From positions 82,828,126 to 82,892,125 of the forward strand of contig OZ005649.1 in the NCBI GenBank assembly GCA_963930645.1: DNA of 64,000 nt, read 5' to 3'. The stretch comes from Salticus scenicus. Taxonomy: Eukaryota; Arthropoda; Arachnida; Araneae; Salticidae. Numbering within the stretch: position 1 is the stretch's first letter; each line of letters opens with the position of its first letter. Positions 45,340 through 58,240 of this stretch are shown one piece after another. Position numbers and translations under genes: made by a program. A model generated the notes under the pieces. That model saw only the letters and a list, made by a program, of their open reading frames with translations. It made no database searches and had not been told where the DNA came from.

Positions 45340-47400
45340 CAGTCAAAATTTTTGAAAGTGTGTTTTTATCATATTTACACATTTTGAGGTCCCCTGAATC
45401 CAAAAACCATGTTTTTAGCGGTTAGTCTGAGTGTGTATCTATTATCAGCATATCTCAAGAACAAATAATAGCAGAAAGTCCAAACTTAGTATTCTATATG
45501 CGTATCATATAGGGATGTTACAGTAAACTTTTCGTTGAGACCAAGCAAATGGTTTGTGTACAGGAACATCCAAGTGAATTCAAATACATTGTCTAAGGGG
45601 AAATATCTGGCAAATACAGTGTAACATCTACAGGCTGACTTAACCAAAATGGAATATATATATATATATATATTAATTCTTAAAAGCATGTTTTGTGTAG
45701 ATTGTGGTATGAAAATTATTCATCATTCATTTACAAGGCCAATTAAAGTATTTGGATGGGGCTATACTGGAGGAATAATAATTCCTTTTGCATTAAATGC
45801 TTTTCAAAGAAGACTAATTTTTAATATAAAGTATTCTTAATAGTGCATATTGATTATAGACAATATACAGGGATACTCAGAATTAAGCAAAATGTTCTTT
45901 TCTATTGAATCTAATTAACAGAAGTGGTTTGTATATTTTACTATGGTGCCGGACACTGCACAATTAATGTTTCGTATGCATACTGCAAATAAAGTAATTT
46001 TTTAAGTTTTATTTTCAACTTTGTTTTTTGTATTATATCATGTTTTGAAGTGGCCTGATTACGAAAGTCCAATTTTTAGCAGTTGATCTGTATGTGTGTC
46101 TGTTATCGCATAACTTAATAGTAAATAACTGCAGGAAATTCAAATTTAGCACTTTGAATTTCATATTAGGTTACCGGCAAAAATTTTATAAAGACTGGCA
46201 AGTTTGAAGGTAAATTATTAATAGCCTTTTTTTTTTTTTGTAATAATTCTATGCACAGAACTGCATATCAAATAAAATTGTTTTTAAAACTATTTTAGAA
46301 TGTTCTAAAAGTATATTGAATTTTATTATCTTATGCTATTGAACTTAAAATTTAATATGCAATCAATCATTATAATATTGAAATGCAGGGTAAGAGAAAA
46401 TGATGTGTGTGACACACTAGATATTTTAAGATATGGTAATATGAATACATACAGATTAATCACTAAAAATTGGACTTTTGTAATCAGGGTACCTCAAAAC
46501 ATGATATTATACAAGAAAAAACAAAGTTAAATTTCAAAAATTACTTTTTTTACAGTATGAATTTGAAACACTAATTTTTCTTTCTGAGCAGTGTTTGTCG
46601 ACACAGTAACGTGCATCGAAGCACTCCCATCAATTACATTGAATATAAAAGAACATTTAGCTCAATTTTTGGTAGCTCTGTTGTCATATTGTCTATAAAC
46701 AATATTGTGTACTTAAATTTAGTCCCAATCAAAAAACACCTACCAAAAAATGAATTACTATTCCAGCAATTTTCAAGTATAGCTAGGCTGTCCAGATCAA
46801 AATACCTTTATAATAGAGAAGCGTTAAAAATTGCTACAAATATCCAATTATGGGTGTATTTATTCATTCCTAATAAATAAGGAATAAGGACTAAAAATAA
46901 AGTATTACTGATTAATAATTTACTTTCTACAATTATTTAAACTTAGAAAAATGCTTTCAAAAAAAAAAAAAAAAGGAAATCCCCATTTGTCCCCAGGAAA
47001 TGGGGATGTTTGGTCAATATAAGTATAGCCCCAAATATCCAAATATTTTGGGTAGCCCTGTAAACAAAAGATTTCCATATCACAATATACACAAGACATG
47101 TTTTTATGCATAAAAAAAAAAAAAAAAAATGTTTAAGTCAGCTTAATGCTGTTACACTGTACTTACTCAAAATTTTTCCAAGGATGATACGTTTGAATTC
47201 TCTTGGATGCCCTTGTACACGAACTACTTGCTTGATCTCAAAGAAAAGTTTAGTGTAGCATCTCTATATGATGCACATTTTGTACATTACAGTTTGGACT
47301 TTCTGCTACTATTTGTTCTAGAGATATGTTGATAACAGACTAACTGCTAAAAACATGATTTTCAGATTCAGGGGACCTCAAAACATTTAAATTTAACAAA
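45340..47400. repeat. Nested foldback, two inverted pairs
   Basis: The outer arms 45,340-45,650 and 47,130-47,400 pair ('cattttgaggtcccctgaat' against its inverted, diverged counterpart). The inner arms at about 46,030-46,175 and 46,380-46,510 also pair and carry the related phrase 'ttttgaagtggcctgattac'. Outer and inner arms are themselves related, so four copies of one family are arranged as two nested palindromes. The short frames at 45,486-45,840 and 46,920-47,111 are translations of these arms, not genes. Confidence 0.65.
46592..46671 (+). CDS. Exon-like block B in the giant element
   Basis: After an acceptor 'tttttctttctgagcag' the sequence reads FVDTVTCIEALPSITLNIKE and HLAQFL to a ggtagct donor, 80 bp, phase 1 in and phase 0 out. 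It would join in phase with block C (47,970-48,050). No family recognised. A different frame in the same place is also open for 89 codons (46,611-46,880), which weakens the case. Confidence 0.25.
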
Positions 47401-47969
47401 AACTCAATTTCAACTATTTGATCCAAAAAAAAAAAAAACTTTCTCTATCAGGTATAGAGATAAGAAAAGTAATACAATTTACATCATGTCTCTAGATTAC
47501 TGTTCTTTTGTACATTCTTTGTTTTCTTTTTATGTGCAGGTATTACTTAATTTATTAATTGCTAATAGCTTCATGTGATTTAAAACTTAGTTTAGCAGTT
47601 CTATACTGCAGTCTGCAAATCATTACAGAAAATTCTGTCTGTTGGGGAGTGAATCCCCCCCCCCCCGCCAACACACAAATATAAAAAAGTATCCCTGCAG
47701 TTTTAAATTCATAAAAAAGATAATCAGCCTTATCCCCTAGCAATAGCAATATTACTTATACTCTACAAATATGTAAAGAAAATATTGTAATAATGACAAA
47801 AATTTTACTTTGAGATTTTGGTATTTCGATAGGCTTTGAGGTCTCAGAGTTCATTTTTGCTATTTTCATGGTACTATATGCATGTGTGTGTAGTATATAT
47901 GTGTGAGTAAACATGATAGCATCTGAATGCATTGATGAATTTACCTGAATGTTGGTATATATGCTATAG

Positions 47970-48050
47970 GTCACCGTAACACAAGACCTATTGATTTTGG
48001 AGTATCTAGCGCTTAGTTATTTTATAGTGACACAATGTGAAATTTTTTAA
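47970..48050 (+). CDS. Exon-like block C in the giant element
   Basis: After 'tatatatgctatag' the frame reads VTVTQDLLILEYLALSYFIV and TQCEIF to TAA. It is phase-compatible with block B but has a weak pyrimidine tract. Very tentative. Confidence 0.15.
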   Translation, partial: VTVTQDLLILEYLALSYFIVTQCEIF

Positions 48051-48719
48051 CATTATGATCTACAGGCTCAAATTCTTTAAAGTGCAATAATGTTAAAGAA
48101 CACACTATATGGAGAAAATTACTCAAATGCCCTATTATAATTTTCTCTTCTCTTACTTTAATTTATCAGAAAGTAAAACAGAGTCACTCCAGATTTTTTA
48201 ATATAAAATTAATTTAGCATACATGGATCACCCACTGAGCATAACCTAATCTAAAAGAATCACATCTTTAATAGTAAAATTTATGTCTATAAATAACATA
48301 GTGCTTTCTTTAATTAACAACTAATGAACATTAATTATTATTCACCTAATTCCTTGTAAATAATTTTGAGCAATTTTTTAAATAAAATTTTTTGAACCTT
48401 TCTCATGATTTTTGAATTGCTACAACTTTGTCTTAAAAGCTTATAATAAAAACATTACATTCTTCCAATTTACATTTAACTAATATGGATCACAAATATG
48501 TCAAATGGAGACACAGAATCCAAATTAGAAAAATGCATCAATTCCACATTTTACTATTACTAAAAAACATGAAACGTTTATACTGTAATTAAAGATAAAA
48601 CTTAATAGCTTTATTCAGAGCTTATATGTATAGCCTTCTTTCCAGATCCAGAACTTCCTCAGCACATGTTTTAGGTGATGTTGACAGTTGAAACTGATTT
48701 TTTGTCACTCTCCTTTTTT

Positions 48720-48832
48720 GATCTCAGTAAATGGCACCACTTTCAGTCTAGGACCAGAATTGGTTCATTATAAATGCAGCTATAAACCGGTTCTAGGCAT
48801 AGACTGAATGCGACACCATCCACTGAGATCTG
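48720..48832. repeat. 113-bp quasi-palindrome
   Basis: Starts GATCTCAGT and ends ACTGAGATC. The arms share 'ttcagtctaggaccagaatt' with its diverged inverse near 48,790-48,815. No coding. Confidence 0.6.
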
Positions 48833-49120
48833 AAGTATTTTGGAGAACTTACCGAACCAAAAATTTTTTTCAGTCTCCAGAAAATAGAGCAAAAATCGGT
48901 TCAAATGTTGTGCAAAAAGTTTTTATGTAATAGCAGCATAAGTGTACTGTATATACAATTTTCAAATATTTTAAATATCACCATATAAATTTTATCTTTA
49001 TGAACATGTTCATTCTCATTGTTCCAAGTAAGTTGCATCCCCTTTTGACGCTTAAAGGACTTGACTCTTGACTTTTTTTTTTTTAGCAGCATTTCATACC
49101 ACCTGGCATTCAACAAAGTT

Positions 49121-49262
49121 GGATCACATTAATTACAGGCAGTTAAATTCCTGATTACCTCCATGTTTTCTCATTGTGATGCATAATGGTGGTTGTGATG
49201 TAAAACTGTAGAGGTAATCACTAATTCAAATCACTGTAATTAATATGATCCAAATTTTTTGG
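49121..49262. mobile_element. Small MITE-like foldback
   Basis: TTGGATCACATTAATTACAG at the left pairs with CTGTAATTAATATGATCCAA at the right. The ~140-bp stem-loop also pairs 'gattacctcc' with 'gaggtaatca'. Flanking duplication is not clear. Confidence 0.6.
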
Positions 49263-49702
49263 ACAACAGGTTGTATCAATGAAATGCAGCTAAAAAGAAA
49301 AAGCCAAGAATCAAGTCTCAGTGAACGTCAATATTAGAAACAAAATTAAACTCAGTGCAATTATTAGATAAAATATAAAAACAAGAGAAAAAATTAGAAA
49401 GTACTTACGTAGCTTAAAAACACACATATTTTTATCATAACTGATCTGCTTTTTTTTTTTTTTAAACACATATTTTTTTTTTAAATACATATATACATAC
49501 GTATTTTCTATTTTATTAAACATATTAAGGCAAGATACCATGAAGGACTGACTTCCAACCTACCTGTATTGGTTTGAGATTCAAATTTCAAAAAGAATCA
49601 AAAGAAACAATATGTATTTATGCACTTTTATTTAAAAAATTACATAAAATTTCTTTATTTGCATAGCGAAGCTAATTGAACATTACTAATCTAATTCAAC
49701 AT

Positions 49703-49741
49703 CTAATGTTTTTCTCTGTAATAGACAAGTTCTCGCAGCAC
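49703..49741 (-). CDS. Exon-like block F (C-terminal) in the giant element
   Basis: Minus strand, directly after an excellent acceptor (tttattttctctctctgcag). It reads VLRELVYYREKH to a TAG in the frame that is phase-compatible with block E. Another frame (AARTCLLQRKTLDVELD) is open to a different stop, so the call depends on the block E donor. Confidence 0.3.
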   Translation of the reverse strand: MLRELVYYREKH

Positions 49742-49929
49742 CTGCAGAGAGAGAAAATAAAAAACATTTCAAAAGGAAAAATAAATAAAAACTGACAGTT
49801 ATATCCTCCCATAAACCAAAAATTATATTCAATAACAATATGCAAGTTGTGGTATTTATAAGAAACAATTTTGTATGATTATTTAATTGAAACCAATCAG
49901 TTTTGAATTTTCTCATCTACAGTAAGTAC

Positions 49930-50066
49930 TAGATTTTTCAATAATACAAGTAAATCTTCATATATGAAAAAGACGGTGTCTGGACGTATGTCTCCAGACA
50001 GCATAACACTAAAATGGTAATAAGGACAGTCATGTGATTCAACACGAAGATGCTTACTGAGATGTC
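49930..50066 (-). CDS. Exon-like block E in the giant element
   Basis: Minus strand: a 137-bp open stretch reading HLSKHLRVESHDCPYYHFSV, then MLSGDIRPDTVFFIYEDLLV and LLKNL. It is GC-richer than its flanks. The presumed acceptor is gttctag and the presumed donor gtactt (weak). Phase 1 in matches block D and phase 0 out matches block F. This is the most protein-like of the blocks, but I cannot name a family. Confidence 0.35.
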
Positions 50067-50689
50067 CTAGAACATTATGAGGCCCGATTTTTCAAAATTT
50101 TCATCATTTTTTAATTAATTGAAACACGATAATAATAACCTTATATTAACTTTAAGTAAGTTGACAAACATATTAAAATTACACGTGAATAATAATAATA
50201 TTAATTATAATAGAACATCATTATAGCTTAAAAATTTTGAAACAATTATTGATAAACATTAATATATATACTTCATGATGCTAAAAACAAATAGCTATTA
50301 AAGGTTAGTTCTATTATAATTAATTTTTTCTAGTTATTTTTTATATTTTTGCTGTCAAATTGTAGATAATAAACTATCAATGATATCACATTTGACTGAA
50401 TAGCACTCTAAACTCTACGAATCAAATTTTATTTTATAAGCTTTATTTATAGATCTTCCTAGGTGATTTTTTTTAACATGATTTATACAGATCACATAAG
50501 GCAATTATCTCTGTCCAAATGTATGGAAAAAAATATAAATTATTTTAAAAGCTACTAAAAAACAGAAAAAGAAAGGCAGTTCTGCAGACTATGGAATATA
50601 TTTTCCTTTACATTTATTGCCCAGAGGGAACAAGTTTTCACCATGGGTATCTTTCAAAAGATCTTATCAATTCCTTTAGTGGGATAGTG

Positions 50690-52700
50690 CCACCACACGA
50701 CTTTCTTCTGTATAATTTTAATTATACACCAAAATCATAAAATAGAAATTTATTAAATTATTTTCCATATAAATGTAGACGATTTTTATGTGACAGAGTT
50801 ACATCACTACAGGAAACGAAGTTCTCAGATGCACATCCCCCCCGCCCCCCCCTTGTTTATTACTACTCAGGGGTCTGTCTAGGGGGAAAACTGGGTCCGT
50901 TTACGGACCTTTCACAAAATTCCAGGTTAAAAAAACGGACCCTTCACAAAATTCCATATTCATAAAACGGACCCTTCACAAAATTCCATACTCATAAAAC
51001 GGACTCTTCACAAAATTCAATTCGGAGATAAACAAACTTTTCCCGAAATTTTTTGGAAAAACAAAGCATTTATAAAATAATACCGAGCAAAAACATCTGC
51101 TCAGCAATATATAAACATTGCATCCCATCAATTTTCTCTTATGTTCTCGTACTAGTCACTATCGTTACTACATGACAATAAAACCACGCCTCCATTTCTC
51201 GCGCAGTCCACGCTGAATAGTAAGGGAATGACGTCAAACACGATAATGGGTGTGGCGTACCTTTCCTTGATGTGACAAAATTTTTCTGTGGAAAATTACA
51301 TAAATATTTTGGCAAGATCTTTTGCCGCGTTGTGTTTGTTTTTGTTTAGTTTGTAATTCTTTAGTATGTGGTTTGTAGAGTAGCATAGCTATAGAAGTGT
51401 GATTTTGTATTTTTGTCAATAATTTGATCGCTTCTATTTAGTAAAGATAAAGCGAGGCCGGCCAGTTACGGGAGAAAATTCCTGTTATTCGGACTATTAC
51501 GTTAAAAAAATACGTTCAAATTACGTTGCTCTTCTTTTATTGATTGACTGATAACAAGGTACAGAAAGATTAGGGCTTCTGTCTAAATAATTTGAGTATC
51601 ATTTGAAATTCAGGTGTTTTTTTTTTTTTCTGAAACACTAGTTTTTTTGGGTTTTTTTTACCTATGAGTTATAATGATCCATTAAAAGTATAAGCATATA
51701 TATTAGGATTTTCCCCTGGGATTATAAAAAGGGCAATGTGCAGCTAATGAAAAGGCGTTTTCTAGATGTATGTGGGCAAGTTTGGAATTCTTAAGGTCAT
51801 TTAATATTTAAAATCCAGACATTTATTTTAAAATTTCGATTTTAAGTACAAATAAAAGAAAAACTTTCAAACATTAACTTTCTTTACAACTTAATTTTGC
51901 TTGTTACTGACATATGAACGACTGTGGATTGTTATGCACAATACATTACATTTATTTATATTTATAACATATCTTCAATTTGAAGGTTATTTTCAATAAA
52001 AGGCAAAGGTGCAACTTTTTTAGATTAAGGGCAAGAAGGGTGTCATTTTTTCAGACAAAGGGCAGGCAGGGCAGCACAGCACCCTCCTGCCTGCTCTAGA
52101 TGAAACATATATACATATGTGTGTGTGTGCAGATAAAATTTGTGAAATAAATTTTCACAAAAATAAAAATAATAACTATGTCAGAAAAAAATTTCACAAA
52201 AATAAGAAAATTTTTCACAAAAATAGGACCCTGGAAAAAAAACCTGGAGAGACCCCTGCTACTATTATCAATAATTTATATTAATTTCACAATCACTGAT
52301 TAACAATTAATTTTATAATTACATGGTTTAAAATAACTCATTTTGTAGAGTTGTATGAAATTTTGCTTTGTTCACGTTAAAAATTTAGAAAAAATGGGAT
52401 TACAGCCCGACCTGTTGAACAATTGATCACCAAATCTAATCTGCATCAGTTTATGTCAGGTTTCAACAAAATTCCAAGTTTGGTTAAATTTCATTAATTG
52501 GTTAATGAGATGCAGTGTCTACTACATTAGTGATACACACACACACACAGAGAGAGAAAGACTGACTGACAGACAGACATTTTCTAAAATCAGTTCAATC
52601 GTGATCAGAACATCCTGAAACGTGTAAATCCATCAAAACTGGAGTTTGAAACTTTTTACTAATTCAATACTTTCTCTTTATATACATATGAAAAAGAAAA
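50690..52700 (-). repeat. Dispersed repeat copy split by a hAT element
   Basis: The flanks of the hAT at 50,868-52,258, when joined, resemble the minus-strand copy at 4,130-4,880: 'attattttccatataaatgt' on one side and 'cccgacctgttgaacaattg' on the other. The plus-strand copy at 52,831-53,349 follows immediately, giving a head-to-head pair. Confidence 0.5.
50868..52258. mobile_element. Non-autonomous hAT element inside the giant element
   Basis: The ends are CAGGGGTCTGTCTAGG and, inverted, CAGGGGTCTCTCCAGG. The flanking octamers TTACTACT and CTACTATT agree at only 6 of 8 positions, so the duplication has decayed or is ambiguous in this ACT-rich site. Just inside the left end a ~33-bp unit with 'cggacccttcacaaaattcc' is repeated four times. 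No transposase. Confidence 0.8.
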
Positions 52701-52830
52701 AAAATAAAATAATAACAAATGGCTGAACCACTGATCTGCGTTAATTTAAAACAACATTATAGATTTTTTCTTTCATGTTTGCCATAAAAAACTTAGCAAA
52801 AAAAAAAAAAAAAAAAATCTTATTTTTACT

Positions 52831-53349
52831 GTCTTCTATATAAGAAGGAAGTATTGGTTTTGTGAAAAATTTTAAACAGTTTTTGATGTATTTACATGTT
52901 TTGAGATGTCCTGATCACAATTTGACTGCTTTTAGGAAATGTCTGTCTGTGTGTGTGTTACAAATTTTGTAGGTACTGTATCTCAAAACCATTGAACTAA
53001 ATTTGACGTTTGGAATTGCTAATTTTCAATATGGGTATCTTCGAAAGAACTCGCCACCACCTTTAAAATGAATGATCAAACAGTAGATCAGTGATAATTT
53101 ATACTAAGTTATTGATTTTTTCCATTTTTAATGAAAAAATAAATAAATGAAATAATGGGAAGAAAATTCATTTCTTCTCAACTGATTTTCTTTTGGCATT
53201 TAATATTAAACTACTTTCAGATAAAAATCATCTGCATTCATCATGGAAAATAATTTTAATAAATTATAATTTAACAAATAATTTATATTGTGTAAATTTG
53301 TACAGGATTATATAGAAGAAAGACTTGCGATGGCCACAGCATACTAGTT
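52831..53349 (+). repeat. Best-preserved copy of the dispersed repeat
   Basis: Starts near 'tcttctatataagaaggaag' and ends 'gatggccacagcatactagt'. The ends (TC start, CTAGT end) recall Helitron termini, but there is no clear terminal hairpin and the base before the start is not A, so I leave the class open. Confidence 0.5.
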
Positions 53350-53797
53350 AATATGATAAAAACAATGTTTTAAGAATTTCTGAATAGTAGCAATATAAAA
53401 TTATACAATGCAAATAAATATCCTAATACGTATTACTAAAATTATAAATACTTTAAAAAAGTTATATACTTTTAAAAAGTTACAACCAAAGTAAACAATG
53501 AAATTTATAATAAAGTTTTTGTGCTTAAATGAAAAGTAATTTCAAAGAATAAAAAAAAAAACGAATAAAAAAAAAAACTATTTGTCTATACTACAAACAA
53601 GTAAAAAAAAAAAAACTAAAATCCATAAAATTTTCAGTCTCTGGTCCCAAGTGCTATGGATTTCTGGGAGTGGATTTCCTACTGTATACACATGTTAAAG
53701 CTAAAATTAATCAACTGAGGGAAACAAACTTTTTTTTTTTTTGTGTGTGTGTGAAAATTGCAGCAGGTAGCCAAACAGTGGACATTGTGGTGGCTAC
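53350..53797. other. Non-coding stretch of the giant element
   Basis: A-rich simple sequence with no supported exon. It ends in a small hairpin 'gtagccaaacagtggacatt' paired with 'tgtggtggctac' that overlaps the proposed donor of block D. Confidence 0.4.
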
Positions 53798-53864
53798 CCG
53801 CAGCAAATTTATTAGTGACTAATTCTTCAGTAGTAACTGACCATGCGGCCAGAGCTAATTTTGC
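53798..53864 (-). CDS. Exon-like block D in the giant element
   Basis: Minus strand, after 'tttattagctttacaag' it reads AKLALAAWSVTTEELVTNKF and AA, 67 bp, ending in phase 1 at ggtagcc. It joins block E in phase. The donor falls in a hairpin. No family recognised. Confidence 0.3.
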
Positions 53865-55276
53865 CTTGTAAAGCTAATAAATAAAAACTTTGTAAGGAAA
53901 CGCTATAAATTGAGAATCTTGCAACAGGGTTGTAGTGATTTAAATCACTTCTTTTATATATCAAAGTTAATGGCTTTAGTGGCATGAAACTGTACATCCA
54001 GCTTTAAAAAAATGTGGTTTTTAAATATTTCTTATAGAAATTTGTAAAATATAACAAAATATTATTAAACAAGCTAATATTTATTTGGATACCTTGACTT
54101 TAGATTCCGTCTCTACTAAGCAACATTGATAAATAAAAAAATAAATTATACCTTAATTTTCTTAATTATTTATACATTTTAATCATTTATTATATTTTAA
54201 TTATTTATACAAGCACAGCCTTATGACTGATGTATGAATTATAAATATTTAGTTAGTGTAGAATTAATTGATTAACCCTCGCTTTCCCAAGATCATGGCA
54301 TTACTGCAAAAAATTGCTTTCAGCCTCAGCAGGAATAAATCGGTCCCTGCTGAAGCCTCCAATTTTTTTTAAAAACTCCATAACCATTAAATTTAATTAC
54401 ATATAATCAGTTACATACAGTTCAAGGCAGCTGTCACTGCTTGTTTAATGAATTGTCCCGACTCAATATAGAAAAGTTAAAAGTGAAAGTATTAAGATGG
54501 TAATGAAAATGTGAATTTTGTTAATGGGTATAGTGTGAAAAAATTTTCTTGATTCAAATTATATTAGTTTAGCTTAAATATAAGTTTTTTAGGATATCCT
54601 ACTTTTTTTTTTCTTAACTCCTTATTCTCTTTATTTTGTTTGGGAAGTGTGAGTAAAAGTTTCCTCTTAATATGTTGTTTCAGTTATGATGTCATTTTCC
54701 CTAATAAATTACCCTTTTCCAAAATTATTTTATCCGTTCCATAGCATGGATAAGATTTTAGGGTGGGCAAGGGTAATTCCTGATAAAAAAACAAAAACAT
54801 CTAAATAACTCTAAAAATATCACATCACAATTGATGTTAACCAAATTTAGCATGGTTAAAGCTTTATCATGTGTTTATTCAATAAAATATAGACTTTGAT
54901 TAAAATTTTTTTAAAGTTTGTTTAATTGAAAAAATTCATTGATCAGTAATTGCCCCAGCAACCGGGTAAATATCAATCACACCCTGACCCCAGGGCAATT
55001 ATGGATCAGGAAATTTTTTGTTCAAATGATAGCTATATTGATTAATTTGGACTACAAATTATATCATTTTTAACACAAACCCAATTTTATTTATATATTA
55101 TATATGTTTTTTCTTTAAATAAGCATAGTTAATTTACTATTTTTATTTGTTTTGAAATTACATCCAAACTTATTGGCAAAACACTTCATAACATTCAAAA
55201 GCATAATGTATATAGCATTACTGTCCTAATTTTATTATATATTTTATTTCAACCATGCATTTTTATTCCATCCTTA

Positions 55277-55310
<34 letters not shown>

Positions 55311-56329
55311 ATTTATTATTATTACAGTTTATTTTTTACTATGAAATAAAGATAAAATACTACGTTTTTGATATGAACTTTTCTTTGATTTATAGTTAAA
55401 TATTGCAATTACCAATTAAAAATATTTCAGTTTTATTATATATTTTAATTTAAACATTTTTTTTTTTTATGTCCTTAATAAATAAAACCATTTATTGTTA
55501 TAACAGTTTATTTTTACTATGAAATAAAGATAAAATAGTTGGCTTTCATTTGAACTTTTCTTTGATTTAATGTATTGAAATTAACGCAGTTAAAAATAAA
55601 TAACTTTTTATATAACTGTATAATTTAAATCACAAGTGTGTACAATAAAATACAATTTAATTTATTAGCATTCAGTACAATACTTAGTAATCTTGATCCT
55701 AATTAGTCATGCACTACAAAATTTTGAAATAGCTTGAAAGATTGTTTTGATTTTGATATGAAACCTATAACAAAACCGGTTTTAATTTTAAGCAAAATAC
55801 ACATTATGATTTTTTGATGTGCATTAATGAATATATATTATAGATGCACACTACATATGTGTACAATGATAAATATGTCTAAAATAATTTTAAACATATG
55901 TAAAAAAAGAATCTGTTGTATAAATCAATATAGTTGTATAACCAGTATACTGAATTACAGAAACATTATTAACGTAATTTAAAAGCTTATATTATGTATA
56001 GTTTTAAAATAACAACAACAAAAAAAAAAAAAATAGAAATGTTGTGCCACTAAGAATTTAAGTAAAATGTGTGATTTTCAGAAATAATCTTTTTTCAAGA
56101 TGCTTTTGTAGCAGTTTAAAATATAGTTTTATTTATTAATTTTCAGCAAAGATTGTGACTTTTTTTTTTTTTTTTTTTTTTTTGTACATTAAACTACAAT
56201 GTTCATGCATTGTTAACAATACTTTTTAATTTTTGTAGGTGGGTGAACATTAATTAACCTAGAAACACATTGATCGAGAATTACCCCAGTCCACCAGACT
56301 TTCTTTATTTCAATACATTATTGTACTAC
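53865..56329. other. Long AT-rich part of the giant element, no clear gene
   Basis: Contains a quasi-palindrome near 54,940-55,010 ('gatcagtaattgcccc' paired with 'ggggcaattatggatca'), a related 'gatcgagaattaccccag' at 56,273, long A and T runs near 55,280 and 56,160, and a tandem pair of 'taaaaccatttattgttataacagtttatttt' type sequence near 55,310 and 55,490. No exon is supported. Confidence 0.4.
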
Positions 56330-56369
56330 AAAGTCTCAGGTTGAGTGGCTCGTACTACTGCATTTGTGA
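56330..56369 (-). CDS. Small exon-like block in the giant element
   Basis: Minus strand after 'attcttataacag': TNAVVRATQPET, 40 bp, then gtagta. Too short to stand alone; listed because it lies between other minus-strand blocks. Confidence 0.12.
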
Positions 56370-56988
56370 CTGTTATAAGAATATTTCTTATATTATAATG
56401 ATACTAATTTGAATAAAAATATTGGTAATAAATGCCTACATGGATTTTTTCTATCAGAATAGAATATTACTTATATTTTTACAATTTAAGTAAAATGATT
56501 GATAGTGTAAATATTTACATTAATATACATAAAAATACACAGAATAAAATACAAGTGTTGTACAATAATGTATGAAGTTTTAAAAAATCATTAAAATCAA
56601 ATAAATCTTGATTAAAAAAAAAAAAAAAACTGTCTTGCAAGGATTGTTATAGTTCAAAATACGAGAATGATTATTTATCAGATTTTAAAAAAATGTAGGA
56701 AAGAGCACGGAAGGAAAGGTAGCAATGTACAAAAGTAAGGCTAATTATAATATTAAATAAATAAAACATTTTGATCTATCTCTACGTGAATGGCTAAAAA
56801 CAATCTGTTATAGTAAAAAGCTCATTATCTGATTGAGTGTTGAAATACATCAATAAAAGAAAAAAATGTTCAGTTATGTTATAATGTATTGTTATTAGCC
56901 ACCAATATAAAGAGAACCCAAAATGTCATTTTTAAGACAACACTGAGAATCATGAATTAAAAAATAGTAGTAATAAAATAATTACTTA

Positions 56989-57074
56989 TTAATTTGCAAA
57001 CTCAATTAAAGCTGAAGGGTTGGCTAGGAAACTGCAGGCCAAAGCTAGATTCCTTATATATTCTTCAGTAACGT
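56989..57074 (-). CDS. Exon-like block H (C-terminal) in the giant element
   Basis: Minus strand after 'atttatttaag' it reads VTEEYIRNLALACSFLANPS and ALIEFAN to TAA TAA. GC is about 40 percent against under 25 percent around it. Its first two bases complete a codon begun by block G, so the two blocks agree in phase. No family recognised. Confidence 0.35.
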
Positions 57075-57356
57075 CTTAAATAAATAATCTGGGAAGAAAA
57101 ATACAAAAGGCAAAAATTAAAAAAAAAAAAAAAAAACACTTATAAATATTGTATACAGGAAGAACAAAAAAAAATCAGAGTTTACATTCCAACTGTAGGG
57201 GAAAAAAAACATATCACGAGTAATATTTTATATTTAATAATTATCTCCAAGAAAAATCTAATTTTTAAAAACAAAAATTATGCCTAATCAAAAAATACCA
57301 TCAACATGAAGTTACAATTTTCATAGTTTATATAATGTTAACTGTAATTTTAAACT

Positions 57357-57452
57357 TTATATAAATATACGTATACACATGTGCACAGGAAGAATTTTTT
57401 ATCTAATATAAATATACGTATACACATGTGCACAGGAAGAATTTTTTATCTA
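57357..57452. repeat. Two tandem ~48-bp copies
   Basis: The block 'ataaatatacgtatacacat' with 'gtgcacaggaagaatttttt' occurs twice back to back with almost no difference. Confidence 0.85.
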
Positions 57453-57635
57453 TCTACAATAAAACAAAATTCTGCAATCAGAGAATCTGAGATCAGGTCT
57501 GGTATAATAAAAAAAAATAATATGATTCATAAAATGTGCAAAATTTGCATTTACAAAGGAGAAAGTATAACTCTTTAGCTACGACATTGATTTATTAATA
57601 TTAAGCTTATCTCATTTATAAATTGTTAAATTAAC

Positions 57636-57692
57636 CTGCAGTGTTAGCTGCACTGTTTTTGCTATTGTTATTAACACATAAATAGCAGAAGA
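57636..57692 (-). CDS. Exon-like block G in the giant element
   Basis: Minus strand: acceptor 'ttaaattggtacag', donor gttaat, 57 bp. In the frame that joins block H it reads FCYLCVNNNSKNSAANTA. A second frame (SSAIYVLITIAKTVQLTLQ) is also open. Both borders are good, and the phase match with block H favours the first. Confidence 0.35.
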
Positions 57693-57723
57693 CTGTACCA
57701 ATTTAAAATCATTAAATAAAATG

Positions 57724-58240
57724 TGAGAGAAAGAGAAATTAATGGTTTGGCTTCTCTTCTAATTGTAAATTGCACACATATATTTAATATATATAAATAT
57801 ATAATATTTACAACATTTAGGGAAAAAATTACTCTTGAGAAAAACATAACTAAATTTAATAAATTAAAAAGTATAGATATTCTAGAAAAGAGATAAAAAC
57901 AGAGAGAGCGAAAGAGAAATTAATGGTTTGGCTTCTCTTCTAATTGTAAATTGCACATATATAATATTTAATATATATAAATTTTTAATATTTACAACAT
58001 TTAGGAAAAATATTACTCTTGAGAAAAACATAACTAAATTTAATAAATTAAAGCGTATACATATTGTAGATAAGAGATTCAAAACAGAGAAAGAGAAATT
58101 AATGGTTTGGCTTCTAATTGTAAATTGCACATATATAAAATTTAATATATATAAATATATAATATTTACAATATTTAGGAAAATTACTCGTGAAAAACAA
58201 GTTAAAGAGTACACATATTCTAGATAAGAGAAACCAAACC
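57724..58240. repeat. Three tandem copies of a ~180-bp unit
   Basis: Each unit contains 'gaaattaatggtttggcttc', 'aattgtaaattgcacata' and 'ttactcttgagaaaaacata'. The copies start near 57,724, 57,907 and 58,088, the last one shorter. The 124-codon and 99-codon frames here (57,882-58,256 and 57,928-58,227) are low-complexity readings of the repeat. Confidence 0.88.

Noticed and set aside
49481..50000. 76-codon minus ORF at 49,686-49,916
   Set aside because: Its N-terminal part is intron-like hydrophobic AT-rich sequence. Only the last codons after the strong acceptor are kept, as a tentative exon.
52831..53349. Calling the dispersed repeat a Helitron
   Set aside because: The TC start and CTAGT end are suggestive, but there is no 3' hairpin and the base before the start is not A.
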